From JACKAQ01 sp965227145 (GTDB taxonomy: Bacteria; Calditrichota; Calditrichia; RBG-13-44-9; J075): a stretch of DNA of 64,000 nt. The position numbers were made by a program, and so were the translations under genes. Where the stretch lies: assembly GCA_965227145.1 (NCBI GenBank), contig OZ245730.1, positions 806,001-870,000 of the forward strand, in the 5' to 3' direction. Below, in pieces: positions 43,996-51,630 of the stretch. The stretch's first letter is position 1. Each line of letters begins with the position of its first letter. The notes beneath the pieces are model-generated. The model searched no databases, was not told the origin of the DNA, and saw only the letters and a program-made list of their open reading frames with translations.

Positions 43996-45480
43996 ATGGA
44001 TACCATGCAAATGCCAAAAACAACAGCTAAAATAGTCAATTATCACAACGGCGCGGGCGTGCCGGTACATTTTTATCTGGATGACGGATTGATGCCCGAT
44101 GAACGCGCGCTGCAACCGTTGGAAACCCTCAGTGCAGTGCCGGAAGTCGATGAATATCTGGTTGCGCTGCCGGATTTGCACTACAAAAGCCGCAATATTG
44201 TGCCCACCGGATTGGTGACGGTTTCCAAAAATCACATCATTCCGTTTGCGGTGGACAAAGGTATCAACTGCGGGATGCGGATTATCAGCCTGCCGTTTGG
44301 TGCGGAAGATTTCCCGCAATCGAAAATGGATGCATTTTACGAAAAAGTTATGGCGCGCGTGCCCGCCAAAAAGCACGAAAAATCCGTGCTTAACAATGAG
44401 GACGTGATTGCGGCGTTGCTGAACGGCGCCGAATGGGCGCTGCGCTATTTCGGGTTGCCGGAAGAAGATTTGCTGAATTACGAAAAACGCGGCAACCTTT
44501 TCCGTGAAAATCCGGCAACTCCGGCGGACATCGAATGGGCGATTCCCAAAAGCGTGCTCAAAAAAGGGCGGCGCGGATTTGGGGTGCTCGGCGGCGGCAA
44601 CCACTTTCTGGAAGTGCAGAAAATCATCGATGTGCTAAACCCGCAAATCGCTGAAAAACTTGGACTTGCGAAAGATCAACTGGTGCTGATGCTGCACACC
44701 GGAACCGGCGGCATGTGCGGTTCCACCATGCGCTATTTTAACCAGGTTTTTAAAGAAGACGATGCGGAGAAGCTCGCCGAAAAAGAGCAGGAAAAAGCCG
44801 AATTACACAATTTTGAGCCGGCAGATCCCCATCGCCAAAAATGGTTTGAGGAACCGCATTTGTATGGCATTCCGGCGGATTCGCCATCCGCGCGGCACTT
44901 TTTGACGGCGGTTTCGGCAGTTGCCAATTTCGGTTTTGTCAATCGCACGGCGATCACTTATCATATTCAGGAATCGCTGCGGGAAGTTTTTGGTGATAAA
45001 CAGATGCGAGCAAAACTCATGTTCGACAGCTCACACGTCACCGTTCAGCAGGAAGATCATGTGAACGGCAGATTTTGGGTGCACCGGAACGGCGCAAATT
45101 GGGCGGCACCGGCAAGTTACATGAGCGATCACCCGCTGTACTCGCAAACGGGGCAACCGATTCCGGTTCCCGGATCGATGGGTTCGGACAGCTACATTGC
45201 CGTGGCTTCCGAAGGTGCGCACCACACTTTTTGCTCCACCAATCACGGTGCGGGCAGATTGCTGGATAAACCGGAAGCCGGCAGCGCTTTCGGCGAAGCG
45301 CAGGTGCTGGAACAGATGCGTTCGCGCGGTATCCGGCTGTATCGCTACGGCAACAGCGATGTGACGGAGCAGGCGCCGGATGCATTCAAAAATATCGACA
45401 ATGTGCTGAAGGTGATGGAACAATTCGACATCGCCAAAGGCGTTGTTAAAGTTCGTCCGTTGGCAACCCTCAAAGGCTGA
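43996..45480 (+). CDS. rtcB: RtcB-type RNA ligase, divergent
   Basis: The 494-residue protein belongs to the RtcB family (3'-phosphate/2',3'-cyclic phosphate RNA ligases). Conserved elements are GGGNHFLEVQ (Asn202, His203), HTG (His234), SSHVTV (His347), VPGSMGSDSYIA and NHGAGR with the His that becomes guanylylated (His417). Differences from the usual enzyme are clear. The DxxC manganese motif reads DKGINCG, so the position three before Cys92 is Gly. The usual HxGSRG is HTGTGG, and HRKGAxRA is HRNGANWAA. The ATG at 43996 with GAGGAAG five bases upstream is preferred over 43948. It may be a specialised RtcB paralogue in RNA repair. A strong terminator follows. Confidence 0.88.
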   Translation: MDTMQMPKTTAKIVNYHNGAGVPVHFYLDDGLMPDERALQPLETLSAVPEVDEYLVALPDLHYKSRNIVPTGLVTVSKNHIIPFAVDKGINCGMRIISLPFGAEDFPQSKMDAFYEKVMARVPAKKHEKSVLNNEDVIAALLNGAEWALRYFGLPEEDLLNYEKRGNLFRENPATPADIEWAIPKSVLKKGRRGFGVLGGGNHFLEVQKIIDVLNPQIAEKLGLAKDQLVLMLHTGTGGMCGSTMRYFNQVFKEDDAEKLAEKEQEKAELHNFEPADPHRQKWFEEPHLYGIPADSPSARHFLTAVSAVANFGFVNRTAITYHIQESLREVFGDKQMRAKLMFDSSHVTVQQEDHVNGRFWVHRNGANWAAPASYMSDHPLYSQTGQPIPVPGSMGSDSYIAVASEGAHHTFCSTNHGAGRLLDKPEAGSAFGEAQVLEQMRSRGIRLYRYGNSDVTEQAPDAFKNIDNVLKVMEQFDIAKGVVKVRPLATLKG

Positions 45481-45560
45481 TGCCGTTGGGTCAAATCCCG
45501 CATCAGGTTGGGTAATTCGCCCCAATTTCAAAATTCATTTGCGATAAAAAACTAAAGTTA

Positions 45561-45603
45561 CGGCAGTGTGTTTGTGTAAAACAAATCACTGCCGTTTTTT
45601 TTT
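45561..45603 (+). terminator. Rho-independent terminator after the RtcB gene
   Basis: CGGCAGTG pairs with CACTGCCG around an 18-base loop that can pair further (TTTGT/ACAAA), followed by nine T. Confidence 0.88.
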
Positions 45604-45763
45604 AATGTGATGTATCATATTGTTTTATAATAATTTATGCCTGCGATTTTTTCAAGCGAAAATTTCTAATCCAACATTTCCTTTTCAAAGTCAAATTATG
45701 GCATGTCGTTTGATCAATCTGAAAACATATTCATGATGGAAAAGGGAAAGTAAGGTCAATGGG

Positions 45764-46090
45764 ATGACAGGTAACAACGAAACGAAAGATTTGGAACGGA
45801 TACAGCAGGCTGCCATCGATTATTTCAAACTGTTTTTGCAAGATTGGGTTGAGGAAAAACAGTTGAATTTTGAAGATCAGGAAAAGTTGCTCGATACGCT
45901 GGTGGATTCATTTATTTTTATTTCAAACAATATCGGTCAACACAAAAAAGAGCAATCGTCATCGATTCAAAATTGTCTCAACCATTTGCGGGATTATTTA
46001 AGCACCCGCAAAGGAGCAGATAACGCATCGAATGAAAATGCAAATATGACTGTCACGGACGACATTATTTTTCAATCTCATCGTTTGTAA
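45764..46090 (+). CDS. Small acidic helical protein of unknown family, copy 1
   Basis: The 108-residue cytoplasmic protein has no recognised domain. Residues 12-60 align closely with the protein at 46622: the shared pattern is A-x-x-Y-F-[KR]-L-F-[LV]-x-D-W-x-E-x-x-Q-L-N, then Q-[DE]-x-L-L and D-[AS]-F-x-F. The rest is variable and polar. The pattern suggests two amphipathic helices. GGGAAAG lies upstream but is distant; the start at 45764 is the only reasonable ATG. It is flanked by terminators at 45561 and 46310, so it is its own transcription unit. The function is unknown. Confidence 0.68.
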   Translation: MTGNNETKDLERIQQAAIDYFKLFLQDWVEEKQLNFEDQEKLLDTLVDSFIFISNNIGQHKKEQSSSIQNCLNHLRDYLSTRKGADNASNENANMTVTDDIIFQSHRL

Positions 46091-46309
46091 GCTGTTTACT
46101 TTACCAACTTTTTTGGAGATCTAACTAATTTGTAGATATGCTTTCGCGGGAGTTGGAAGCCAAGGTTTTGACAGAAAAGTGGTACAACGGGATTAGGAAT
46201 TTGACCGGCAGCTCAACGAAATTTATCCGCTGCAGATGCTCAGATTTTTAGGAAACCCAATTTAGGTTTAAAAAAGAACTCCATAACATCCACATATCCC
46301 CTTCACACG

Positions 46310-46339
46310 TGCGCAGGCTTCGGCTTGCGCATTTTTTTT
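46310..46339 (+). terminator. Rho-independent terminator with UUCG tetraloop
   Basis: A nine-base stem (TGCGCAGGC/GCTTGCGCA, one G-T pair) is closed by the extra-stable C(TTCG)G tetraloop and followed by eight T. It ends the transcript of the small gene at 45764. Confidence 0.92.
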
Positions 46340-46532
46340 GGCCCTTTAGTTGCAAATACAATAGGTGCAGGTTGTTTCTGTGAAATGTCGTCGATTGTGT
46401 AAGTTCAGTATTTACAAAGACCTTTGACATGTTTTTATCCCAAAAACCCTTGCCACAAACAACATAATTGTGCAGAAAAGTGGCACTTTTGTGGAATAAA
46501 CAGTCAAATGAAAGCATCGAAAAAAAGTTAAA

Positions 46533-46565
46533 TGTTACATGTTTTTTACATGATTGAAATATAAT
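46533..46565 (+). promoter_or_regulatory. Regulatory element TGTTACATGTTTTTTACAT with TATAAT, copy A
   Basis: The 19-base element (46533-46551) contains TTACAT twice and is followed after eight bases by TATAAT (46560-46565). A nearly identical element (18 of 19 bases) stands at 47034 upstream of the DUF5666-like secreted protein, also eight bases before a TATTGT hexamer. It is likely a shared promoter/operator. Confidence 0.5.
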
Positions 46566-46621
46566 AGTTGCAATAGGACAGTATCTTACACTCAGAAATT
46601 AAAACGAAAGAGGAAGTGACC

Positions 46622-46849
46622 ATGATGCTCGAAATGCAAAACGTCGAAACCAAAGAACAAATCGTCACCGCTGCAATGCAAAAATACTTCCGGCTTTTTG
46701 TGAAAGATTGGGCGGAACGTCATCAACTGAACGGGATTGCTCAGGACGAACTATTGACATTGTTCAAAGACGCCTTCTTTTTTACCGATACATTGTTGGA
46801 AGATGACGACGTAGAAGAATATCTCGAAGACGATTTGATGATCGACTAA
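46622..46849 (+). CDS. Small acidic helical protein of unknown family, copy 2
   Basis: The product of about 75 residues is homologous to the protein at 45764 over its N-terminal 45 residues (AAMQKYFRLFVKDWAERHQL versus AAIDYFKLFLQDWVEEKQL), followed by a strongly acidic tail (EDDDVEEYLEDD). A GTG at 46616, ATG at 46622 and ATG at 46625 are all in frame; GAGGAAG just upstream fits 46622 or 46625. It has its own promoter-like region and terminator. The family is not recognised and the function unknown; size, acidity and the lack of a signal peptide suggest a cytoplasmic binding or regulatory protein. Confidence 0.68.
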   Translation: MMLEMQNVETKEQIVTAAMQKYFRLFVKDWAERHQLNGIAQDELLTLFKDAFFFTDTLLEDDDVEEYLEDDLMID

Positions 46850-46959
46850 ACATTTTTTCCAGAAAAATGATGAATATATCCGTTTGCGGATTGTCGTCCG
46901 GAGACGGTCAAAAAAAGCACGCTATCTACTTTCTACAACCTGCCAATATTTTCATTTAA

Positions 46960-46986
46960 AAGCTCCGTTTTGCGGGGCTTTTTTTG
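46960..46986 (+). terminator. Rho-independent terminator
   Basis: AGCTCCG pairs with CGGGGCT (one T-G pair) around TTTTG, followed by seven T. It lies 110 bases after the small acidic protein gene. Confidence 0.8.
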
Positions 46987-47033
46987 TTGCCCGCCAGAAG
47001 CTTTCAAATGTATCCATCATCACAAATTGCGTT

Positions 47034-47066
47034 TGTTACATGTTGTTTACATTTCGATGATATTGT
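47034..47066 (+). promoter_or_regulatory. Regulatory element TGTTACATGTTGTTTACAT with TATTGT, copy B
   Basis: The element matches the copy at 46533 in 18 of 19 bases and is again eight bases from a -10-like hexamer (47061-47066). It lies about 110 bases before the secreted DUF5666-like gene, in the otherwise empty 315-base gap between 46850 and 47164. Confidence 0.5.
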
Positions 47067-47164
47067 TGATACCATGCCTCCCGATATTAGCTTCGTAAGT
47101 TTTACAAATAGCGAAAACAGTTCTCAGATAATTTATACGACATGCTTAAACGAAGGAGCAGTTT

Positions 47165-47743
47165 ATGAAAAAGACAGCAATTCTGTCAATTGTATTTTTA
47201 ATGGTAATGGCAATGGTTCAATCCGCATTTGCACAAAAAACGATGGACACCGCAAAATATCAGAAATTCCTGAGCAAACTGAAAGTTGGCGAATGGGTTG
47301 AGCTGGAAGGTATTGTGCAGCCGGATTTTTCCGTTTTGCTACAGGAAATTGAAGTGGTTTACGGTGAAGTGGAAGAAGATGATTGGGAAATCAACGGTAA
47401 AATCAGCCGGGTTGATCCGGAAAAGAAAAACGCATTTATGTTGATGTTGCCCATCCATTTTGATAACAATGTTGAATACGAAGACAAATTAAACGTAATC
47501 AAATCGTTTTCGGATATCAAACAAGGTATGATGGTCGAGATCGAAGGCTCCTATTTGCAGGATGGCACATTTCTGGCCAACGAAATCGGGCAGATTGAAG
47601 TGAAAAAAGATTCCGAACGAAATGAAATCGAATGGACCGGCAAAATTCAGGAAATTGATATTCAGAACCTGACCATTACCGTACTCGGTCACAACATGAT
47701 TTTCAACACGGAAACAAAACTCAAAACCGTGATGTTCGACTGA
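47165..47743 (+). CDS. Secreted DUF5666-like beta-rich protein
   Basis: The 192-residue exported protein has a signal peptide at 1-23 (MVQSAFAQ). Three OB-like strand units follow: VGEWVELEGIVQPDFSVLL, GKISRVDPEKKNAFMLML and GKIQEIDIQNLTITVLGHNM. The last ends with IFNTETKL, matching the V/FNxET ending of the cytoplasmic relatives at 23449 and 26374. An AAGGAG ribosome binding site precedes the ATG. The shared promoter element suggests co-regulation with the small acidic protein at 46622. The function is unknown; a periplasmic binding or adaptor role is plausible because the next genes encode a TolC/HlyD/MacB-type machine. Confidence 0.75.
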   Translation: MKKTAILSIVFLMVMAMVQSAFAQKTMDTAKYQKFLSKLKVGEWVELEGIVQPDFSVLLQEIEVVYGEVEEDDWEINGKISRVDPEKKNAFMLMLPIHFDNNVEYEDKLNVIKSFSDIKQGMMVEIEGSYLQDGTFLANEIGQIEVKKDSERNEIEWTGKIQEIDIQNLTITVLGHNMIFNTETKLKTVMFD

Positions 47744-47864
47744 TAACCGTATCAATAACAACTGTTTATCAACGGAAATACGCATAGTGTTTCCGTTGAT
47801 TTCCTCTCAGGTTTATTACTATTAAATCTATCCATTCATCGATTTTTTTAAGTGAATATCAAAT

Positions 47865-49376
47865 ATGGCCAGACAACAGCTACTACCATTTTTCATCATT
47901 TTATCCTTTTGTGCGGCAATAACCGGAGCGCTTTTTGCGCAGGATAGCGATTTTGATCGTGAAGCCGGGATCGTATCCGCATACAGCAGCAGAACAATTT
48001 TGCTGAATAAATCAACCATCGATACATTGTTGAACAGCCCGCTAACTTTAGACGACTGTGTGGCAATTTCCCTTAAAAATAACGTGTTGTTGCAAATTGA
48101 CCGGCTGGAGTATAACCGTGTTTATTTTGATACATATGGCAGCAAACAAAATTATTATCCGGAAATCGGGCTTTCTGCGGAGCGAAATCTGGAAACGGAA
48201 ATTGATTCGATTGGCAACGACGGCGCCGAAACCACCAGCGACCAACTGGATTTGTCGCTTATTCAACGAATGCCGTTGGGCGGCTCCATTTCCTTTTCGC
48301 ATCAACTGGCGCGCAGCACGGATAATGTTGGCCGCGGCAGTGACGATCCGGGCAAGCTGTGGACCCTTTCATTCAGCCAGCCATTGCTGCAGGGATTTGG
48401 TTACGATCTGGCATACAGCGATGTCAAACAGGCGGATCTCGGTTTCCAAATCGAGCAATACCGGTTGAAAAGTGCTATTCTGGAAACAATATTTTTGGTG
48501 AAAGAAGCATATTTCAACGTATTGCGACTCAACAAACTGGTTGCTTCAACCGAAGCCGCAATCGAAAGAGATAATCAGCTGATCCGCATTTCGGAAGCCA
48601 AAGTGGAAGCAAAATTGGCAACCCGCCGGGATATTTTGAGTGCGGAAATTATTCTGCAACAGGATTATGCGGAGCTTGTCCAAAACCAGGCCGATTTGCA
48701 AAATGCTTACGATGAGCTAAAAAATACAATGGGCGTCAGTTTCGAAAAAGAGATTCAACTGGCAGTCAGTGATATGGAATACCGACCGATTCCCATTGAT
48801 GAAACATATTGGTTGGAAGTTGCGCAGAAGAACAACACCGATATTCAATTGGTTGAAGCGAGTCTTCAATTAAACGAATTTCAATCAAAAATTGCCAAAA
48901 ACAGCCGGTTGCCAAATCTGGCAATTGAAGGCAGCGTTTCCCGGTTGTATGACAATGATCCGCAGGATAATCGCAATCGCGATTTGACCGGAAGGGTGGT
49001 GTTGTCTTATCCGTTGTTTAATTATGGCGCGCGGGCGGATTACCAACAATCTGTAATTGCCAAACGCCAAACCGAACGGGTATTGGAAAATACCCGCCGC
49101 GTAACGCTGTTGAACGTTCGTTCTGCAATCCGCAATTTGCGAAACGGCAACGAGCGACTGAAAATCTTGTTAAAAAGCATTGATGCAGCGAGAGAAAAAG
49201 TGGTTTTCGCAACCTCCATGTTTAACATGGGGCGCGCTTCCAACCAGGATATAACCGATGCTCAGGAAGACCTTTTGGATGCCGAAGTGGATTACGCTGA
49301 AGAACTTTCCAGTTATTACATCGAACAAGCCCGGTTGGAACAATTATTGGGTGGATTCACCGTTTCGAATCAATAA
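47865..49376 (+). CDS. TolC-family outer-membrane efflux protein
   Basis: The 503-residue outer-membrane channel protein has a signal peptide at 1-26 (ITGALFAQ). It has the duplicated TolC pattern of a beta-strand pair followed by long coiled-coil helices: the first unit is about 60-290 (LTLDDCVAISLKNN, YPEIGLSAERN), the second about 310-495 (ADYQQSVIAKRQTERVLENT). The length is normal. It is the first of four genes that together form a tripartite export machine: TolC, HlyD/MacA-like adaptor, MacB-like ATPase and permease. The gene at 47165 is 121 bases upstream. Confidence 0.93.
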   Translation: MARQQLLPFFIILSFCAAITGALFAQDSDFDREAGIVSAYSSRTILLNKSTIDTLLNSPLTLDDCVAISLKNNVLLQIDRLEYNRVYFDTYGSKQNYYPEIGLSAERNLETEIDSIGNDGAETTSDQLDLSLIQRMPLGGSISFSHQLARSTDNVGRGSDDPGKLWTLSFSQPLLQGFGYDLAYSDVKQADLGFQIEQYRLKSAILETIFLVKEAYFNVLRLNKLVASTEAAIERDNQLIRISEAKVEAKLATRRDILSAEIILQQDYAELVQNQADLQNAYDELKNTMGVSFEKEIQLAVSDMEYRPIPIDETYWLEVAQKNNTDIQLVEASLQLNEFQSKIAKNSRLPNLAIEGSVSRLYDNDPQDNRNRDLTGRVVLSYPLFNYGARADYQQSVIAKRQTERVLENTRRVTLLNVRSAIRNLRNGNERLKILLKSIDAAREKVVFATSMFNMGRASNQDITDAQEDLLDAEVDYAEELSSYYIEQARLEQLLGGFTVSNQ

Positions 49377-49379
49377 TAT

Positions 49380-49409
49380 TTGGTATTTTAATAAGGATTG
49401 CTGTATAAT
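49380..49409 (+). promoter_or_regulatory. Possible sigma70 promoter before the adaptor gene
   Basis: TTGGTA (49380-49385) and TATAAT (49404-49409) are 18 bases apart, in the 52-base gap between the TolC-like and adaptor genes. It could give a transcript for the adaptor and ABC genes apart from TolC. Confidence 0.35.
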
Positions 49410-49428
49410 TTAACACAGGGTGGGTGTC

Positions 49429-50820
49429 ATGAGTGGCAGAAGTGAATCTCCGGAACGCCGGACAACAATTTCAATTTTTTCAAATATCCCCGAAACGACG
49501 GTGACGACCAAAACTGAAGCAGAACCCAAAACCGAGATAATTGGCGAACCTAAAGCAGAGCCCAAAGTTGTGCCAAGCCCAAAACCGGTCGGCAGCGTCC
49601 CAACAAATAAAGGTAGTGCAATGAATATGAATAGTAAATTCAAATTCAAATTAAACAAAATTCACATCATCATTGGTGTGTTGGTATTTACCGCGATCGC
49701 ATGGGCGATTATTGCGATGAATGGCGATAACCGGTTTCGCAATGCGTTAACATCGCAGGTTCGCAAAGGCGATTTGACGGTTGTCGTCAGCGAAGTTGGG
49801 GAATTGGTAGCGCAGGATCAGGCGACCATCAGTGCCATCAACGATAAACAAATTCTATTTCTCGCGGATGAAGGGTCGTATGTTCACGAGGGCGATACCG
49901 TGGTTATTCTGGAATCCCAAAAGTATGTGATTTCCAGTGATGAAGCCAATTCATCGGTTCGGGTTGCCCAGGCTGAATACGAAAAAGCGCAAAACGAGCT
50001 GGAAGCCCAGCGTGCCAAAGAAGAAGCCGCGAAGAAGAATTATGAAACACTACCCGAACTGGCCAAAAAAGGATTTGTGGTGGAAAGCGAAGTAGAACAA
50101 GCCCGGCTGGAATATCTGGAAATGCAATCCACAACCCGGTCGCTGGAATCGGTTGTGCAGGCACGGCAGGCGGATGTGGACCGGGCACGCAGCAACTTCC
50201 GCAACCAGGTTCGCAAGCTTGAGGAATCGTATATTCTTGCCCCGCGCGAAGGCGTTGTGGTGTATGCCAGCTACGGCAGCGGTGCCGCCGCCCGCAAAGT
50301 GGAAGTGGGAATGGTGCCGTTCGAAGGAATGGACCTGATGTATCTGCCCGATGTGTCCACGATGCAGGTTAGATCCGAACTGAACGAAGTCGATTTGGAC
50401 AAAGTGCGCATCGATCAACCGGTGGAAATTCGGCTGGATGCGTTCCCCGATACTTCGTTTACCGGACGGGTGAAAAATATCGGCACGCTGGCGCGCCGCA
50501 AAGTGAATCCGGCAACCGGCAAAACCACCGGCACTAAAGTGTTCGATCTGCTCGTTCAGGTGGAGGGCAGCGATGTCCGGTTAAAACCGGGACTCAGTGC
50601 ATCCATCAATATTATTGTCAGCAAACAAAAAGATGTGGTTTATATTCCGATCGAAAGCGTTTTTGCAACCGATAAAAACCGCAAATATGTGTATATGAAA
50701 GAAGGCAACGATATCGAACGCCGGATGATCGAAACGGGTGTCAGCAACGACCTTTATGTGGAAGTGAAAAACGGGTTGGTAGAAGATGACATTGTGTTGC
50801 TGGATATTCCGCAGGAATAA
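49429..50820 (+). CDS. HlyD/MacA-family periplasmic adaptor protein
   Basis: This membrane-fusion protein has one N-terminal membrane helix (about 83-103 of the long form, IHIIIGVLVFTAIAWAIIAM). A barrel-sandwich (lipoyl) domain is split by a coiled coil at about 160-260 (AQAEYEKAQNELEAQRAKEE). A beta-barrel and membrane-proximal domain follow to 464. It links the inner-membrane ABC pair to the TolC-like channel. Two starts are possible: ATG 49429 gives a Pro/Glu/Lys-rich cytoplasmic tail of about 65 residues; ATG 49621 (MNMNSKFKFK), with AAGGTAG in front, gives a conventional short N-terminus. I keep the longer form with reserve. Confidence 0.88.
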   Translation: MSGRSESPERRTTISIFSNIPETTVTTKTEAEPKTEIIGEPKAEPKVVPSPKPVGSVPTNKGSAMNMNSKFKFKLNKIHIIIGVLVFTAIAWAIIAMNGDNRFRNALTSQVRKGDLTVVVSEVGELVAQDQATISAINDKQILFLADEGSYVHEGDTVVILESQKYVISSDEANSSVRVAQAEYEKAQNELEAQRAKEEAAKKNYETLPELAKKGFVVESEVEQARLEYLEMQSTTRSLESVVQARQADVDRARSNFRNQVRKLEESYILAPREGVVVYASYGSGAAARKVEVGMVPFEGMDLMYLPDVSTMQVRSELNEVDLDKVRIDQPVEIRLDAFPDTSFTGRVKNIGTLARRKVNPATGKTTGTKVFDLLVQVEGSDVRLKPGLSASINIIVSKQKDVVYIPIESVFATDKNRKYVYMKEGNDIERRMIETGVSNDLYVEVKNGLVEDDIVLLDIPQE

Positions 50821-50882
50821 CCGGACAGCGCAGCAATAATTTTTTGAACACAGTTACCATTTTCGATAAAGGTAGAAAAAAT

Positions 50883-51593
50883 ATGGACGTTTTGATCAGA
50901 GCCCGCGGACTAAAACGCACGTATTACCGCGCTTTAGTGGAAGTAAATGCGCTCAAAGGCGTCGATCTGGATATCCGCAAAGGTGAATTTGTCGCGATAA
51001 TGGGACCATCCGGTTCGGGGAAATCGACGCTGATGAACCTGCTCGGCTGTCTGGACAAACCCACCGGCGGTGAATATAAATTCGACGATGTCGAAATCGC
51101 CAAACTGGACGACCGCGAATTATCCCAATTTCGCAACCAGCGGGTTGGCTTCATTTTTCAGTCATTCAACCTCATTCCGCAATTGACCATCGAACAGAAT
51201 GTGGAACTTCCGTTAATTTATTCCGGCATTTCCCGCATCGAACGCCGCAACCGCGCTACCGAGCAATTGAAACAGGTAAAACTGGGGCATCGCCTCGGGC
51301 ACCATCCCAACGAGCTTTCCGGCGGCGAAAACCAGCGGGTGGCAACCGCCCGCGCATTGGTAGTAAATCCCGATATCATTTTGGCAGACGAACCCACCGG
51401 AAATTTGGATACCAAAACCGGCGAAGAAATTATGCAACTGATTTCCGGATTGCACAAAAAAGGTGTTACCATCATTCTGGTTACGCACGATGTTTGGGTT
51501 GCCAACTGGGCAGATCGCATCATTCAAATGAAGGATGGGCTAATTCAGCAGGAATTCCGTGAAAAAATTACTGCGGATATGTTGCAACTCTAA
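50883..51593 (+). CDS. MacB/LolD-type ABC transporter ATPase
   Basis: The 236-residue ATPase has Walker A GPSGSGKST, Q-loop FIFQSFNLIPQLT, signature LSGGENQR (usually LSGGEQQR) and Walker B IILADEPTGNLD with switch His in LVTHDVW. These belong to the MacB/LolD/FtsE group that drives mechanotransmission rather than substrate transport through the membrane. The ATG at 50883 has AAGGTAG seven bases upstream; the frame opens at a TTG at 50844 without a signal. Here ATPase and permease are separate genes, unlike fused MacB of E. coli. Confidence 0.92.
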   Translation: MDVLIRARGLKRTYYRALVEVNALKGVDLDIRKGEFVAIMGPSGSGKSTLMNLLGCLDKPTGGEYKFDDVEIAKLDDRELSQFRNQRVGFIFQSFNLIPQLTIEQNVELPLIYSGISRIERRNRATEQLKQVKLGHRLGHHPNELSGGENQRVATARALVVNPDIILADEPTGNLDTKTGEEIMQLISGLHKKGVTIILVTHDVWVANWADRIIQMKDGLIQQEFREKITADMLQL

Positions 51594-51630
51594 TTTTTGT
51601 TTCCTCCAAATTTAATAGAAACAGAGTCTT

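Larger units (their letters stand above)
46091..46621. other. Intergenic region with terminator and shared regulatory element
   Basis: This gap of about 530 bases contains the UUCG-loop terminator (46310-46339) and a 19-base element (46533-46551) repeated upstream of the gene at 47165. A 38-codon frame at 46138 is probably a chance or decayed frame. The minus-strand frame at 46248-46517 has no ribosome binding site. Confidence 0.45.

Noticed and set aside
46138..46260. 38-codon frame starting MLSRELEAKVL, considered as remnant of an HxlR-type regulator
   Set aside because: The resemblance is limited to a few residues and no second fragment could be aligned; it may be chance.
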